A DNA stretch of 39,369 bases from a virus: the IMG/VR virus record IMGVR_UViG_3300048833_000051, positions 1-39,369 of that record; one strand, given 5' to 3'. A program made the translations under genes and the position numbers. Below, one piece after another: positions 1 through 8,316 of this stretch. The notes under the pieces were generated by a model, which saw only the letters and a program-made list of their open reading frames with translations, did not search any database and was not told the origin of the DNA. Position 1 is the stretch's first letter; each line of letters begins with the position of its first letter.

Positions 1-127
1 TGTGCAGCACCGGATAGCGCCAGTACGCCTGTTCCTGTGCGTCCTGAAGGAAGCTGGTCAGCAATGCCTCCATGCCGGGCGGGTAGCCCTGCGCCGCATA
101 GCCCAAGCGCGTCAGCAGCTCAAGTTT
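1..127. repeat. Terminal direct repeat (left copy), assembly overlap
   Basis: Bases 1-127 are identical to 39243-39369 (offset 39242). The repeat lies inside one open reading frame that continues without interruption across the join. A length of exactly 127 is the usual largest k-mer of short-read assemblers, so I read this as the closing overlap of a circular contig and not as a biological terminal repeat. The genome unit is then 39,242 bp. Confidence 0.93.
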
Positions 128-670
128 CAACTGCCCCAGCGTCTTGGTCGTCGGGTCACTGAACAGTCCAGTGTTGTAGTCGACGGGTGCGTCATAGCAC
201 AGGAACCGCGTGTAGTCGGACGATCCGCCATTGACAAGCACCTGACCATTCTTGCCCTGCGGCGCGGTCTGGAGCGTGGAGTTGAGGAAAGTGGGCGCAA
301 CGTAGGTCACGCCGTTGTACGCCACCACGCTCACGGAAAAGGCGGTGACCCCCGTGGGCAGCGTGAACACTTGGTCGTAGATGCCCAGCTCATTCCCGAG
401 CGGAAACAGCAGCTGGTACGGCGTCACGCCCACAGAATAGTCGATAGCCACATACAGGCTTTCCGACAGCGGATTGTCCTGTACATGCAGCGTTGAGGTG
501 TATTTCCCTGGCAGCAGGGCGAAGTCACCGATGAAGGTGATTGAGCGATCTCCAACCCCTGCGCCGTCAGTAGCGAACAGGTAGCCGGCGTCCTCAACAA
601 AGAACGGCGGCGGGGTCACGGCAAGCGCCGACTCCCAATCTCCCCCATTCCGGAACAGACCCTCAATCAT
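1..670 (-). CDS. Tail adaptor/head-completion-like protein, N-terminal part (gene spans contig ends)
   Basis: This is the 5' part of a 393-residue protein whose 3' part is at 38731-39242; joining the circle gives one uninterrupted frame. The start is ATG at 670-668, preceded by AGGTGATCC, a nine-base match to the sequence complementary to the 3' end of 16S rRNA. The N-terminal half (about 220 residues) is Gly/Thr/Val/Tyr-rich with alternating hydrophobic residues, as expected for a beta-sandwich, and opens with MIEGLFRNGGDWESAL. The C-terminal half resembles short-tail adaptor or P22 gp4-like proteins. Its place between the head genes and the gp10-like tail protein fits a head-tail connector. 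Function is inferred mainly from position; no catalytic motif is visible. Confidence 0.75.
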   Translation of the reverse strand, partial: MIEGLFRNGGDWESALAVTPPPFFVEDAGYLFATDGAGVGDRSITFIGDFALLPGKYTSTLHVQDNPLSESLYVAIDYSVGVTPYQLLFPLGNELGIYDQVFTLPTGVTAFSVSVVAYNGVTYVAPTFLNSTLQTAPQGKNGQVLVNGGSSDYTRFLCYDAPVDYNTGLFSDPTTKTLGQLKLELLTRLGYAAQGYPPGMEALLTSFLQDAQEQAYWRYPVLH

Positions 671-686
671 GGATCACCTATAGAAG

Positions 687-710
687 AAGGGCCGGGGGTT
701 GCCCGGCCCT
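687..710 (-). terminator. Hairpin between head and tail genes, terminator-like
   Basis: A perfect 9-bp stem, AGGGCCGGG (688-696) with CCCGGCCCT (702-710), encloses a 5-base loop. On the minus strand it is followed by TTCTTCTAT, a broken U-rich tract. It lies between the 110-residue head gene and the tail adaptor gene, so it may partially terminate or set a processing point between head and tail messages. Confidence 0.6.
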
Positions 711-715
711 ATGGG

Positions 716-1048
716 TCACGCGTCAGCAGGCTTGGGCTTGCGCTTCTCTTCGATCTCGGAAGCCTTGATCGCCTTCTCCAGCGCCTTGATTCCGGCAGGC
801 CCACGGCCATACACGACTTCAACGAACGGGATCTTGCTATCTTCCTCAACCTTGTAGTGACGCTCTAAGCGCGCCTTTTCAGACGCTACGTCGATATCAG
901 GAATGTCGCGCTGCTCCTCGGCCTGAACCTCAATGCTTCCTTCACCATAGATTTCCTGGAGGATGGGCAGCTCCCATGCCGAGACGAGTCGCGGGATATG
1001 GAAGTTGGCATCACGGATGACATTGACGTTATAGAACAGCGCACGCAT
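716..1048 (-). CDS. Hypothetical head-region protein, 110 aa
   Basis: A 110-residue, charged protein with an acidic middle and a lysine-rich C-terminus (EKRKPKPADA). No membrane segment, signal peptide or known domain is recognised. Its ATG overlaps the stop of the upstream decoration-like gene by one base (TAATG), so the two are translationally coupled. It is the last gene of the head block before the hairpin at 687-710. Position next to coat and decoration genes suggests a minor head or head-completion protein, but this is inference from context only. Confidence 0.75.
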   Translation of the reverse strand: MRALFYNVNVIRDANFHIPRLVSAWELPILQEIYGEGSIEVQAEEQRDIPDIDVASEKARLERHYKVEEDSKIPFVEVVYGRGPAGIKALEKAIKASEIEEKRKPKPADA

Positions 1049-1374
1049 TACTGCACCCCTTCGGCGTAGACGTTGGCGATACCGGCACTTCCTGCAACCG
1101 ACTGGCGAACACGCACCAGCGGATACAGTTGGATTTCCTGCTGGACGGACGGCAGGCCGGCGGTAATCGCAAAGGTGCCAATCGTGGAGTAGGACGTGCC
1201 GCCGTTCTCCGAACCCTCAATGAGCAGGGTCGGGGTGCCGGTGACACCATCCAGATTCACACGGATGATGACTTTGCGGTAAGCATTGAGCGGTGTGTCA
1301 CGCATCGAAACCGCCGTCTGGGTGACGGTTCCGGTGAGTGCGACGTTCGCGGCGAGTTGTACGGTCATTGGCAT
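1048..1374 (-). CDS. Small beta-rich head protein, possible capsid decoration protein
   Basis: A 108-residue protein rich in Thr, Val, Gly and Ala with alternating hydrophobic residues (for example NVALTGTVTQTAV), typical of small beta-sandwich proteins that decorate capsids. It lies directly downstream of the coat gene, with only 12 bases between, the usual place for a decoration or stabilising protein. Two in-frame ATG codons (MPMT) can serve as start. There is no cysteine, signal or membrane segment. The decoration role is inferred from position and composition; a minor tail or fibre-base protein is the alternative. Confidence 0.75.
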   Translation of the reverse strand: MPMTVQLAANVALTGTVTQTAVSMRDTPLNAYRKVIIRVNLDGVTGTPTLLIEGSENGGTSYSTIGTFAITAGLPSVQQEIQLYPLVRVRQSVAGSAGIANVYAEGVQ

Positions 1375-1386
1375 GGGTGTCTCTCC

Positions 1387-2454
1387 TTAGCTCAGGGCCA
1401 GAACGGCCATGGAGTTGGGCTTGGTGACCGACAGGCCGAAACGGCTGGTCATGGCAAGGTAGTGGGTGTAGCGGTCATACACGCGGGGCGGACGACGCGC
1501 CTGGTTCCACTGGCCCTTGGCAGGATTCAGTCGCAGGAACTTGGTGTTCAGGAAGTAGCAACGCTTGTCCCAGTCCACCGTCGAACCCGGCAACTCCGCT
1601 TCCAGTCGATCCAGCATCGGGTCCCAGATCACCGGCAGACCCTTGAAGAACACGCTGGAAATACCGGCGTTCATGTTCGGGGCGGTGGCACCGTTGCCCT
1701 GCAGCATGATCTCGCGCTGCACCGTGTTCTTGGCGTCGTTGCGATAGGCGTCGAAGAACTTGCCGCCGCAGATGATGGCGTTCGGAGACTCGCCACCGTA
1801 GCGGGTGCAGTTGCGCCACTGTGTTTCCATGGCTTCGGTCAGGACGCCAGCGGTGGCCGTACTGATACCCGTCTGCGCGTTGTTCCGCCAGTACTCGTTG
1901 CCCGCCGTAGCGCGGTTGATGCCGCCCACGATGCCGGTATTCGGAGTGGTGGAGATCAGCGCATCCAGACCCGGAACCGAGTCCGTGGACTGCGTGCCGT
2001 CCAAGTGCAACTCGTGGTCAAGGAAGTCCTCGTGACCGAGGTTGATGACGTCGTTGGTTTCTTTGAGCAGGTTGGTCAGCTGCACGACTTCCGAGCGGGT
2101 CGGGGTGACCTTCATGTCGTCGGTGACGCTGATGCCGTTCTGCAGCAGTTCCTCTTCCGTCAACAGAGCGCCCGAGTGGACGTTCGACCACAGGAAGTTG
2201 GCCTGACGGATGGTTTTGCGGCTGTTGTAACCCACCTGACCATCACTACCGAACCACTGTGAGTTGTCGGCGTTGGTCGTGCGGATCTGATGGACGATGT
2301 ACTGCTTACCGCCATCGAAATCCATCTTTGAGCGCTCCAGAAGGGAGAGCAGGGGGTGCGCAATGTTGATTTGGTCTACAGGCGGCTTGTTGCGGACATA
2401 GAAATCGAGGGAAGTGTACGCGGCTTCCTGAAGCTGGCCTGGGGTCCAGGGCAT
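1387..2454 (-). CDS. Major capsid protein
   Basis: A 355-residue protein in the canonical place for the coat subunit, downstream of portal and scaffold. The reading frame stays open up to 2505, but I choose ATG at 2454 (MPWTPGQLQ) because AGAGG lies nine bases upstream and phage coat proteins normally lack the charged 17-residue extension. The N-terminal 50 residues resemble the N-arm of coat proteins. The rest, including GGKQYIVHQIRTT and KFFDAYRNDAKN, fits HK97-fold coat proteins of short-tailed phages with a separate scaffold. The 162 bp upstream of the start hold no gene; they contain an exact TTGACA on the minus strand (2591-2586), but no -10 box at the right distance. Confidence 0.88.
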   Translation of the reverse strand: MPWTPGQLQEAAYTSLDFYVRNKPPVDQINIAHPLLSLLERSKMDFDGGKQYIVHQIRTTNADNSQWFGSDGQVGYNSRKTIRQANFLWSNVHSGALLTEEELLQNGISVTDDMKVTPTRSEVVQLTNLLKETNDVINLGHEDFLDHELHLDGTQSTDSVPGLDALISTTPNTGIVGGINRATAGNEYWRNNAQTGISTATAGVLTEAMETQWRNCTRYGGESPNAIICGGKFFDAYRNDAKNTVQREIMLQGNGATAPNMNAGISSVFFKGLPVIWDPMLDRLEAELPGSTVDWDKRCYFLNTKFLRLNPAKGQWNQARRPPRVYDRYTHYLAMTSRFGLSVTKPNSMAVLALS

Positions 2455-2616
2455 GATGGCAATCCTCTTGGGGATGAAAGGGAAGTAACACCTCTCACGC
2501 TCCAAGGGGCATGACGCCTTGATTACATGCTACCGGGCGCGACACCGGCAATCGCTTGCGTGTCCCGGCTGGCATATCGCCGGTATGTCAATAGTGCGCC
2601 CAGAAAACCGGAGGCG

Positions 2617-3615
2617 TCAAGCCCCCGGCGACAATCCAAGCGCAGCCAGTACCGCCTCTTCCGCGTTCTTGGGGCGAGCGCCACCTGCGCCACCTTCAGG
2701 GCGTCGTGCGTTGGCCGGGTCGGGACGAGTGACCACAGGCGCAGCAGCGGGCAATTGCAGCTTTGCATACGCCTCCGCATACGTGGCAACCCACTTGTCC
2801 GCAGGCACCCCCGGCAGCGTGGCGCGCATGATCGGCTCCAGTATGGCGCGCTTGCGGGAATAGTCCGGATCGTTCGCCTTCAACTCAGCCTCCAGTGCAT
2901 TGAGTCCGTCGCGGGTCGCATTCAACTGCCGCGTCTGCTCCGATTGCGCATGGGTGACCTGAACATGCTCACGGGTCACGGCCTCGCGTCGACGCGCGCC
3001 GGCCAGCTCAACCGCTGTGGCCCGGTCAATGTCGCCTTCGTCCACGCGCTTGGCCAGCTCAGGGAACTCGGACAACGGGTCATAGCCTGGAGCCTCTTTC
3101 CCCAGCTTCTTTCCCAGCGAGGCCAGCTCGGCGGACAGCGCCTGATAAGCTCGATCCAGTCGGGCGGGGTCATTGCTGTTCACGTCGCCGGCAATGGCGG
3201 TCATCATCCCGAACTGCTCGCCCGTGATGCCGCTGGACTCTAGGTGCTGGAACACCTTTTCCTGCGCCTGCACGGTTTCCCTGTACTCACGCCCCTCGCG
3301 GGCCTCATTGGCAAGCTCGCGGAATCGCCTCTGCGTGTCGTCCTTGGTCAGCCCAAGCGCCTTGATCTCGTCCTCAACATTTTGCTCATGCTCGGACAGG
3401 ACCGGCGCGTCAGCAGGCGGAGTATCGTCTGCAGCCTCCGGCTTGGCTTCAGCATCTCCGCCCTCAACAGCCGGCTCTGCATCGTCAACCACAGGAGCCT
3501 CGGCCTCCGGGGCTTGCGCATCGTAGGGAGCCTCCTCCACCGCGCCGACATTCTGGAAGATCACGTCCTCCATGCTTTGGGTTTCGTTATCCGGCTTTCC
3601 GTCATTCGGGCCCAT
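2617..3615 (-). CDS. Capsid scaffolding protein
   Basis: A 332-residue protein with the classic scaffold composition. The first 85 residues are very acidic and Ala/Pro/Glu-rich, the middle (about 85-260) is long, charged, helical sequence likely to form coiled coils, and the C-terminal tail is Gly/Ala/Pro-rich. It is not a sequence-recognisable enzyme. It lies between portal (9 bases after the portal stop) and coat, the standard order portal-scaffold-coat. Such proteins fill the procapsid interior, guide coat assembly and leave before or during packaging. The call rests on composition and gene order. Confidence 0.85.
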   Translation of the reverse strand: MGPNDGKPDNETQSMEDVIFQNVGAVEEAPYDAQAPEAEAPVVDDAEPAVEGGDAEAKPEAADDTPPADAPVLSEHEQNVEDEIKALGLTKDDTQRRFRELANEAREGREYRETVQAQEKVFQHLESSGITGEQFGMMTAIAGDVNSNDPARLDRAYQALSAELASLGKKLGKEAPGYDPLSEFPELAKRVDEGDIDRATAVELAGARRREAVTREHVQVTHAQSEQTRQLNATRDGLNALEAELKANDPDYSRKRAILEPIMRATLPGVPADKWVATYAEAYAKLQLPAAAPVVTRPDPANARRPEGGAGGARPKNAEEAVLAALGLSPGA

Positions 3616-3624
3616 GTCTCGTCC

Positions 3625-5766
3625 TCATGGTGCAATGCCGGGAACTGCCGGCTCAGGCGCAGGCATCGGGGCCGGCTGGGTGGGTGCTGGGAGTGGCTGC
3701 ATGCCCTGACCCATGCCCTGTATGCCACCAGGGGAAGTCATAGGCAGGAAGCGGTCCACGTCGATCTTATCGCCTGTGCGCGACACGGTTTCACGCAACA
3801 ACTCGGTCATCTTGTCCGCCATCTCGGCAGGGTCAGCGCCTCGCGCTTGGCCGATCTGCGCCATCATCGCCTGAAGCTGTGGAAGGATAGCGGCCCATGC
3901 CTCGCGCTCGGAACTGGTATTTGGCTTGCCGCTGGAGCCGGCTCGGATGGACACATAGACCAGCGACTCCAGCTTCTCCGGCGTCGTGCCCTGCGGCCAT
4001 ACGGCATGCGGGCCTGCCCACGTCCGCACCTGCTCGGCGGTGAACCCCTGCAGGGCCAGCTCGGCGGTGTACTGCGCCATGTCGGTCAGCATCTCGTCCA
4101 AGTTGTCGCGGCCATAGCCGGTGCGCGCCTGACCGCCTGCCGCCTCAATCTCTGACTGCGTGGCCGTCTTGGCGTACTGCTGGCCGCCGCGCAAGGCGTC
4201 CTGTGCGCCACTGACCGCCTCCATGTCCTGCTGGATCGGGCCGGTGTCGTACAGGCTACCGTCTACGGAGTTGTACGGTTTCGGGGCGAATCCGCTGGAA
4301 ATCGGCTCGCCCGGGCGCAAGGGGGAGATGCCGATCAATTCCTGATTGGTGCCATTCTCCAGTCGCTCTGCATCCTCCGGCGAGATGTTGGTCTTGTCGA
4401 AGATCACCGCCTGCTTGGCGCGACGGCGCACCTCAGCAAAGTTGGAGCGGGCGCTGGCAAACTCGTCCTGCAGCTTGGACAGGCGGCTGGACAAGGATTG
4501 CGAATGGCGCTGTCCATCGACCTCGTACAAGGCCAGCAGGAAGTACGGATAGAACCGGGTCGTCTGGAAGCGCGGCGGCTGCGGCGGCTTGGCCCAATAC
4601 TCCGTCCCTTCAAAGAACGTGTAGATGATGTTGTCCTTGCGTGACCAGACTTCCCAACAGCACACCATGCCATCTGAATCGGCGTCATTGGTCTTGGTCC
4701 ACCCGTCAGCCTCTTGCGCCCATGATGGGGCCGGACGATCCGGGCCGGCGAAGTCGACAGGCTGCTCGGCCTGCTTGTACCGGGTCGCAGAGGCAAGCCT
4801 CGCTTTGTCGATCCCGTAGCGGTCGCTGGCCTCGTCCACCGTGAAGAAGGTGCGGTCTGCCATCCATGGGCCATTGATGCCCTCGGACACGGAGCGCGGC
4901 TCAAGACTAGTTTGCATGTCCAGCGTGTCGATCCAGTCGATCACCAAGCAGCGGGCGACGTAGGTCTCCACGCGGGACTGTGCGCCATCTATCTTGACCT
5001 GCAGCTCGGCGCGCTTGGCGTCGTAGTCGATGGCCTGCTCGCCCTGCGCCAGCCGGCGCTCCAGCCCATCGATGGCCTGATACTGCTGCTGCAGCGTGTA
5101 GAGTTCCTGCTGCACGGTCGGATCGGTGCGCAGGTCGCCCTGCAATGACACCTTCATCCACCCCTCGGCGCTGGACATGCTGCCGCGCAACGTCTTTTTC
5201 GCCTCGCGCTTCAGCTTCGCCTTGGTCCACAGACGGGAGATGACGATCTCAATCGTCTGCGAGAGCCTGCGTATGAAGTCGTTTTGATCCCGGTCAGCCT
5301 TGGCCTTCGCCTCCATCTCGGCCATCTCGGCCTGATACTTAGCCATCGCTACCGCATGCTGAACCATCTGCTCCGGGCCGGGCGACACCGGAACCCCGTC
5401 CGGGGCCATCATCGGCAGGCCGTCCGGACCAATCGCACCGGTTGGTGGCTGCGGCGGCTGGGGGCGGAGCTTAGGGGCTGCGGCGACCTGATCCTGTGGA
5501 ACCACGTCCACGTCAGGGTCTTTCGCGTACATGAAGGGGATCAGCGTTTCAATGGTCGCCTGGATCAGGTTGGTGCTGACCTCCCAGCCAAGCAGCGCCT
5601 CGCCAGAACAATACTTCCGGTCACGCACCACGACCTTGCGGAACGGCTCATCCTTCTTGCGGGCATGCTCAATGGTCTTGGCCCATTGTGCGACCAGCGC
5701 CTTCTCTTCGGCGCTCGTGTCACCGGGCTGGACGGCCTGCACGACCTTGTTGACCACCTCATCCAT
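3625..5766 (-). CDS. Portal protein
   Basis: A 713-residue protein directly downstream of the large terminase, as expected for the dodecameric portal through which DNA is packaged and ejected. I start at ATG 5766 (MDEVVNKVV), three bases after the terminase stop and eight bases after AGAGG; the frame extends upstream to 5910 inside the terminase gene, but that part reads as shadow sequence. Sequence such as STNLIQATIETLIPFMYAK near the N-terminus, the tryptophan- and aromatic-rich middle (FYPYFLLALYEVDGQRHSQ), and the long charged helical stretch before a Pro/Met/Gln/Gly-rich tail fit long podovirus portals. A proline/glycine-rich insert near residues 100-130 looks like a flexible loop. Length is at the upper end for portals, close to the P22 type. 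Confidence 0.88.
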   Translation of the reverse strand: MDEVVNKVVQAVQPGDTSAEEKALVAQWAKTIEHARKKDEPFRKVVVRDRKYCSGEALLGWEVSTNLIQATIETLIPFMYAKDPDVDVVPQDQVAAAPKLRPQPPQPPTGAIGPDGLPMMAPDGVPVSPGPEQMVQHAVAMAKYQAEMAEMEAKAKADRDQNDFIRRLSQTIEIVISRLWTKAKLKREAKKTLRGSMSSAEGWMKVSLQGDLRTDPTVQQELYTLQQQYQAIDGLERRLAQGEQAIDYDAKRAELQVKIDGAQSRVETYVARCLVIDWIDTLDMQTSLEPRSVSEGINGPWMADRTFFTVDEASDRYGIDKARLASATRYKQAEQPVDFAGPDRPAPSWAQEADGWTKTNDADSDGMVCCWEVWSRKDNIIYTFFEGTEYWAKPPQPPRFQTTRFYPYFLLALYEVDGQRHSQSLSSRLSKLQDEFASARSNFAEVRRRAKQAVIFDKTNISPEDAERLENGTNQELIGISPLRPGEPISSGFAPKPYNSVDGSLYDTGPIQQDMEAVSGAQDALRGGQQYAKTATQSEIEAAGGQARTGYGRDNLDEMLTDMAQYTAELALQGFTAEQVRTWAGPHAVWPQGTTPEKLESLVYVSIRAGSSGKPNTSSEREAWAAILPQLQAMMAQIGQARGADPAEMADKMTELLRETVSRTGDKIDVDRFLPMTSPGGIQGMGQGMQPLPAPTQPAPMPAPEPAVPGIAP

Positions 5767-5768
5767 CG

Positions 5769-7085
5769 CTAGAACCTCTTGACAGGCGCAGCCGGGCGAT
5801 CCCCGGATTTCAACCATTGTACGGTAAACGGCTTCACGCCACGATCCTCCGGTGACTGCTCGGGCAGGGCATCTATCATCTCGTCCACGCCCCGCCCGAA
5901 CAGGCTGCAAGTGTCCACCATATCATCGGTCTTGCCGTCTTGCCCGGTGAACGCGCAAAGCTGGTTTATCAGGCGATCGCCCCACTCGCACTCCGGAACC
6001 CACACCTCGTTGGTGCTGGCGTAGGCCGCGAAACCCAGCGCACGGTCAGCCTTGGAGGAGGCCGAAGCAATCGGGTGCCGGTAGGCATTAGTCTTGCTGC
6101 GGCGCATCGCGGTGTCGATGGTGCCGTCCAGGGTTCGCAGGATCGTCCCCTTCTCCTCAAACACGGCCAGCGGCTTGTGCTTGCGGACCAATTGCAGCCA
6201 TGCGGGAATCCAGTCCTCCGCATCCTCCTGCCCGGAATACCAATCGACGAACCACAGGCCGCCACCGGAGTCCAGCCCGCCCACGCCGAACTCATTCCAG
6301 TCCGGCTCACGCTCCGGCTGGTCAGGGTCAGGTGCGCCCGCGTAGTCCGTGGACATGTAGAGCTTCAGGGACTTCGGATGCTCGCCCAGGGGGTAGCGCT
6401 TGAACCATCGGCGCTTGAACAAGATGCCACCCTTGGACCGGCACTTGCCCTCCCAAATGTGCTGATACAGGTCATCGTTCAGCGCCTTCATTGCCAGACG
6501 CTCGCCTTCCAGTTCCTTGGGGAAGAACCGGTTGTCTGACCAGTTTATGTCGATGACAAGCACGTCTTGTCGCCCGGAGTTGGCCAGCTTGTGGACAAAA
6601 TCGTCCTCTTGGTCTGGGTTGTACGCCCAAATCAGCTTTGAGCCAGGCTTGCGAAGGGTAGGGATCAGGACGTTGGCGGATCGGTCCCGGACGGCATGCG
6701 CTTCTTCTATGAACGCAATATCGAACCCCTCATAGCTCTTGATGCTGTCGGCGGTGTGATCCTTCAGGCCAGCGAAGGCGTATTCGCTTCCATTTTGCCC
6801 CTTAATGACCTTCTCTTGAATGTCGAAGGCTGACCCCATCCCCAACCCTTTGATCCGGTCCGATATCAATCGGTAGCTGGATTCCTTGATGGACTTCTGC
6901 GTCTCTCGGCAGCACAGGATGCGCAACGACTCCGCGTAGGAGTGGGCAACAAGTACGTCGGTGACCCCCCGCGACTTCCCCGACCCTCGCCCGCCTCGCA
7001 GGATGATGTGACGATAACGGTCTCCGCGAATCTCCCGCGCCAGCGGCTTCAGCTTGTCAGGTATCAATATTTCCAGCACCGTCAT
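5769..7085 (-). CDS. terL: Terminase large subunit (PBSX/Terminase_3 type)
   Basis: A 438-residue packaging motor. The N-terminal ATPase has Walker A GGRGSGKS (31-38) and Walker B plus catalytic glutamate in FIEEAH (125-130), followed by a coupling motif in WAYNPDQEDD near 150. The C-terminal nuclease domain shows the first acidic cluster STDYAG near 244 and a last acidic motif DDMVDTCS near 395. It pumps DNA into the procapsid through the portal and cuts concatemers; this family is mostly associated with headful-type packaging, in agreement with a circularly assembling genome. Its start overlaps the small-terminase stop by 4 bases. Complete and intact. Confidence 0.96.
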   Translation of the reverse strand: MTVLEILIPDKLKPLAREIRGDRYRHIILRGGRGSGKSRGVTDVLVAHSYAESLRILCCRETQKSIKESSYRLISDRIKGLGMGSAFDIQEKVIKGQNGSEYAFAGLKDHTADSIKSYEGFDIAFIEEAHAVRDRSANVLIPTLRKPGSKLIWAYNPDQEDDFVHKLANSGRQDVLVIDINWSDNRFFPKELEGERLAMKALNDDLYQHIWEGKCRSKGGILFKRRWFKRYPLGEHPKSLKLYMSTDYAGAPDPDQPEREPDWNEFGVGGLDSGGGLWFVDWYSGQEDAEDWIPAWLQLVRKHKPLAVFEEKGTILRTLDGTIDTAMRRSKTNAYRHPIASASSKADRALGFAAYASTNEVWVPECEWGDRLINQLCAFTGQDGKTDDMVDTCSLFGRGVDEMIDALPEQSPEDRGVKPFTVQWLKSGDRPAAPVKRF

Positions 7086-7360
7086 TCAACGGCAACCCCA
7101 ATGAACTTGATGCCAGTGAACAGTGGATCGCCGTTGGGGCCGGTGACCTCTTTGGGAAGGGTTTTCCCTACAAGGGTCATAAATGCGCCGGGGTTCGCCT
7201 TTGCCTGCGTAGTGAGGTAGTCCACACCGCCCGCATTGGCTAAAGCCTCATGGATCATGTTACGGAGGTCGGCTGTGACCTTATTGGGGACGCCTTTCTT
7301 GCGTCCAGGGCCAGGTGACCCTTTCCCGATTCCTGATGTTTGTTTTTTTTGTGCATTCAT
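7082..7360 (-). CDS. Probable terminase small subunit
   Basis: A 92-residue protein directly upstream of, and 4-base-overlapping with, the large terminase. The N-terminus is a basic, Gly/Pro-rich stretch (GKGSPGPGRKKGVPNK) followed by a helical segment (TADLRNMIHEALANAGGVDYL) and a short C-terminal part. This arrangement is common in small phage proteins encoded before terL that recognise the packaging site on DNA. No classical helix-turn-helix is obvious, so the DNA-binding role is inferred from gene order and the basic N-terminus. The start ATG follows a weak GGACGAG. Confidence 0.75.
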   Translation of the reverse strand: MNAQKKQTSGIGKGSPGPGRKKGVPNKVTADLRNMIHEALANAGGVDYLTTQAKANPGAFMTLVGKTLPKEVTGPNGDPLFTGIKFIGVAVE

Positions 7361-7392
7361 TGGTCGTCACTCGTCCAAACGCATGCGTATGG

Positions 7393-7515
7393 TTACTTGA
7401 ACAGCCGGCGGTTAGCTCGCTCCGCCGCTGCGTTGTCCTTCTTGGACGGCTTGCATGCCCATCCTATGACGACGAACGCCAGGATGGTCAGCAGCATGAT
7501 CTCATCTGCGGTCAT
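7393..7515 (-). CDS. Small membrane protein, 40 aa
   Basis: Forty residues: a short polar start (MTADEI), one hydrophobic segment (about residues 7-21, MLLTILAFVVIGWAC) and a basic tail (KPSKKDNAAAERANRRLFK). By the positive-inside rule the C-terminus is cytoplasmic. The ATG overlaps the preceding stop by 4 bases, as for its neighbours, which supports translation. Function unknown; size and topology are like small phage membrane proteins that modulate lysis or block superinfection, but nothing here decides that. Confidence 0.6.
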   Translation of the reverse strand: MTADEIMLLTILAFVVIGWACKPSKKDNAAAERANRRLFK

Positions 7516-7679
7516 TCTACCCACTCCGGGCTGTTGCTGTTGGCATTGCATGTGGCGGTGACTTCGGCAATGCGGGCATCAGCTCCTGAACGGGCCAGTT
7601 CCTCGGCTCTTGCTCGGGCCATCTCTTCGGAGATGGTCTCAAGGTGTACCTGACTATTGGCGATGACGAGGTAGGTCAT
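7512..7679 (-). CDS. Hypothetical protein, 55 aa
   Basis: A 55-residue soluble protein whose middle is a charged helix (ETISEEMARARAEELARSG) and which ends in a polar Asn/Ser-rich tail. Both ends join its neighbours by exact 4-base ATGA overlaps, which is the main evidence that it is translated. No known domain is recognised and there is no membrane segment. Confidence 0.6.
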   Translation of the reverse strand: MTYLVIANSQVHLETISEEMARARAEELARSGADARIAEVTATCNANSNSPEWVE

Positions 7680-7852
7680 GGCGCTGGCATCCTCACGACG
7701 CCTTGGGAGGCAATGACGGCATCGTACACCGTTTCGGCGGCTCGCTTGGCGTCACGGGCGCGGGTGATGCCGTGGCGCTGCCCGCGCAGGCTGGGCTTGG
7801 CGGGTTCCGGCGGCGGAAGCGGCGGCAAGCCGTCGTCCTCACGGTCATGCAT
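7676..7852 (-). CDS. Hypothetical protein, 58 aa
   Basis: A 58-residue protein with an acidic start (MHDREDD), a proline-rich stretch (LPPLPPPEPAKPS) and a basic helical second half (RHGITRARDAKRAAETVYDAV). ATG at 7852 overlaps the upstream stop by 8 bases; a second ATG at 7848 opens a less protein-like frame. The downstream junction is a 4-base overlap. Function unknown. Confidence 0.55.
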   Translation of the reverse strand: MHDREDDGLPPLPPPEPAKPSLRGQRHGITRARDAKRAAETVYDAVIASQGVVRMPAP

Positions 7853-8192
7853 TGCCGATTACCTCGGGCTTCGCGATGACTACGACACCAGGCGCAGGCG
7901 CAGGCTCGTCCTCCATTTCCTTCTTGGCCTTACCCGCCGCGCTCTTGAACCTGGCACGTGCCGCGGTGTCCGCAATGACGGCAGCCTTGTAGGCGGCTTG
8001 CTCGGTTGCGGTGTAGGCGGCTAAAGCGGCGTGGTCTTCTTCTTCCATGTCGTTGCGCTCTACGCCTTCGTCGCTGTCGTACCACTCTGCCGCCTTTTTG
8101 TTGCGCGCTCGCTTAGCTGCTACTCGGGCATCACGGGCATCAAGCCATGCGATGCCAAGGGTTGCGACGGTCTGTGCGGTGCTGTTCTTCAT
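7845..8192 (-). CDS. Hypothetical Ala/Lys/Glu-rich protein, 115 aa
   Basis: A 115-residue, mostly helical, highly charged protein (many AAxK/ARxx repeats, then EMEDEPAPAPG and a short hydrophobic VVVIAKPEVI). The frame is open far upstream, to 8399, but ATG at 8192 (MKNSTAQTV) is chosen because it forms an ATGA overlap with the preceding small frame and the sequence before it reads like noise (Arg/Pro/His-rich). It lies between the lysis and terminase modules. A role cannot be assigned. Confidence 0.65.
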   Translation of the reverse strand: MKNSTAQTVATLGIAWLDARDARVAAKRARNKKAAEWYDSDEGVERNDMEEEDHAALAAYTATEQAAYKAAVIADTAARARFKSAAGKAKKEMEDEPAPAPGVVVIAKPEVIGNA

Positions 8193-8278
8193 TGCGGGTC
8201 GACTCCTACGTTCTCGGTCTTGTTCTCTTGGAGGAAGATGCGGATGGCAGCAACGATGGCTACCTTGCGTGGATCCAT
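8189..8278 (-). CDS. Small frame with uncertain start, at least 29 aa
   Basis: The frame ending at 8189 reads as real protein (KALAHIPKPSGPIGARMDP followed by an amphipathic helix KVAIVAAIRIFLQE) and its stop overlaps the next ATG by 4 bases. The only ATG (8278) falls in the middle of the plausible sequence, leaving 29 residues. The coding-like sequence extends upstream to about 8345, where only CTG or ATT codons are available, inside the preceding gene. A non-standard start, or re-initiation coupled to the upstream gene, is possible. Confidence 0.4.
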   Translation of the reverse strand: MDPRKVAIVAAIRIFLQENKTENVGVDPQ

Positions 8279-8316
8279 CCTTGCGCCGATGGGGCCACTG
8301 GGCTTGGGGATATGGG

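Noticed and set aside
1-127. 127-bp end repeat as a biological terminal repeat
   Set aside because: Length equals a common assembler k-mer and the repeat is in the middle of a gene; T7-type terminal repeats normally lie between transcription units.
1129-2262. Long plus-strand frame (377 codons) opposite the coat gene
   Set aside because: Antisense to a well-supported coat gene; His/Arg/Gly-rich composition typical of the complementary strand of high-GC coding DNA.
2586-2591. Exact TTGACA (minus strand) upstream of the coat gene as a promoter
   Set aside because: No -10-like hexamer at 15-19 bases; the downstream sequence is GC-rich.
3244-4155. Plus-strand frame (303 codons) opposite scaffold and portal
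   Set aside because: Same reason: mirror composition of two real genes, no ribosome-binding site, no neighbouring plus-strand genes.
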